From assembly GCF_023159225.1 (NCBI RefSeq), contig NC_063168.1:48319062-48383061 (forward strand): DNA of 64,000 bases, written 5' to 3'. A program made the position numbers and the translations under genes. Source of the stretch: Perognathus longimembris pacificus. Lineage: Eukaryota > Chordata > Mammalia > Rodentia > Heteromyidae. The notes below the pieces were generated by a model. It did not search any database, was not told the DNA's origin, and worked only from the letters and a program-made list of their open reading frames with translations. The first letter of the stretch is position 1; each line of letters starts with the position of its first letter. This document shows positions 63,741-64,000 of the stretch, piece after piece.

Positions 63741-63824
63741 GACTCACTGCCTCCTCTCAGCAATTCGTTCACAATGAGGTGTTGGTGGTGGGCTACTGTC
63801 CAACACAGCCCTTCTCCTTAGAGG
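63741..63824 (+). CDS. Candidate exon C (unidentified gene)
   Basis: A very strong acceptor (TTTCCTCCATCCTCCCTGTC then TCACCTTTCAG, AG at 63739-63740) and a good donor GAGG|GTGAGA at 63824/63825 bound 84 bases. Only the frame needing one leading base is open throughout (LTASSQQFVHNEVLVVGYCP...). That is exactly the phase left by candidate exon A if it splices at 62033. An alternative acceptor (TTTTTCCCCCAG at 63679) would extend it leftwards, still open. On the minus strand a 69-base alternative exon with a strong donor GGCA|GTGAGT also exists. No family is recognised. Confidence 0.3.
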
Positions 63825-63829
63825 GTGAG

Positions 63830-64000
63830 ATATATGGAAATTGCCTTGTTACAAATAATAGAGTGTGCAGTTGGACCAAAGTTATTTTTTGATTGAGCTA
63901 ACTCGGTATTCCTCTTGAAATTAATTCACCTAACTTTTACTTACATGTTTTTTGGGGGGAGGGAAAAAGACAGGTGCCATTTCAGACCTCATGATAAACA
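63830..64000. other. Right edge, nothing recognised
   Basis: Short unique-looking sequence. It would be intronic in the plus-strand gene model. Confidence 0.3.

Overview
This is nuclear DNA from a mammal, almost certainly a rodent of the superfamily Geomyoidea (kangaroo rats, pocket mice, pocket gophers). The main evidence is a very abundant dimeric SINE. Its left half is ID-like (tRNA-Ala type, with readable A box TGGCCTAGTGG and B box GGTTCGATTCC) and its right half is a second unrelated module. That matches the published description of IDL-Geo, a SINE reported only from Geomyoidea. Other contents are B1-like SINEs, MIRs, several L1 lineages, degraded LTR-like segments and many microsatellites. 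No bacterial, plasmid or viral gene organisation is present. The species call is inference from the SINE, since no identifiable gene is available to support it.

Most of the window is intergenic or intronic sequence built from layered retrotransposon insertions. From 1 to about 31 kb there are dense SINEs, two old antisense L1 copies (about 4.1-5.6 and 23.4-25.4 kb), one old sense L1 fragment carrying the end of ORF2 (about 26.0-27.8 kb), and younger L1 3' ends (8.0, 18.8-19.7, 20.3-21.0 kb). From 31 to 45 kb there are more SINEs, an LTR-like segment (34.7-35.2 kb) and an L1 3' end with a perfect 19-bp target duplication (39.5-40.1 kb). From 45 to 46 kb and from 48.7 to 50.3 kb there are repeat-poor stretches that could hold conserved non-coding elements. 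From 50 to 57 kb SINEs and MIRs return.

The only convincing gene-regulatory landmark is a CpG-rich, TATA-less promoter at about 58.38-59.0 kb. It has CCAAT boxes on both strands, a perfect cAMP-response element, a Kozak-type ATG and a usable splice donor. To its right are candidate plus-strand exons: a pair at 61.7-62.0 kb separated by an 82-bp intron-like segment, and one at 63.74-63.82 kb. I cannot name the gene. The exon calls are inference from splice-signal and reading-frame agreement only. The short open reading frames elsewhere are mostly translations of SINEs and microsatellites, or chance.

The informative biology here is SINE evolution. Two dimeric families share the same Geo right half behind different left halves (ID-like and B1-like). 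Nested insertions show IDL-Geo repeatedly landing inside the B1-Geo type. A low-divergence IDL-Geo subgroup with long A tails and intact target duplications suggests recent activity. Microsatellites are repeatedly positioned at SINE tails. I did not find a new enzymatic or defence system.
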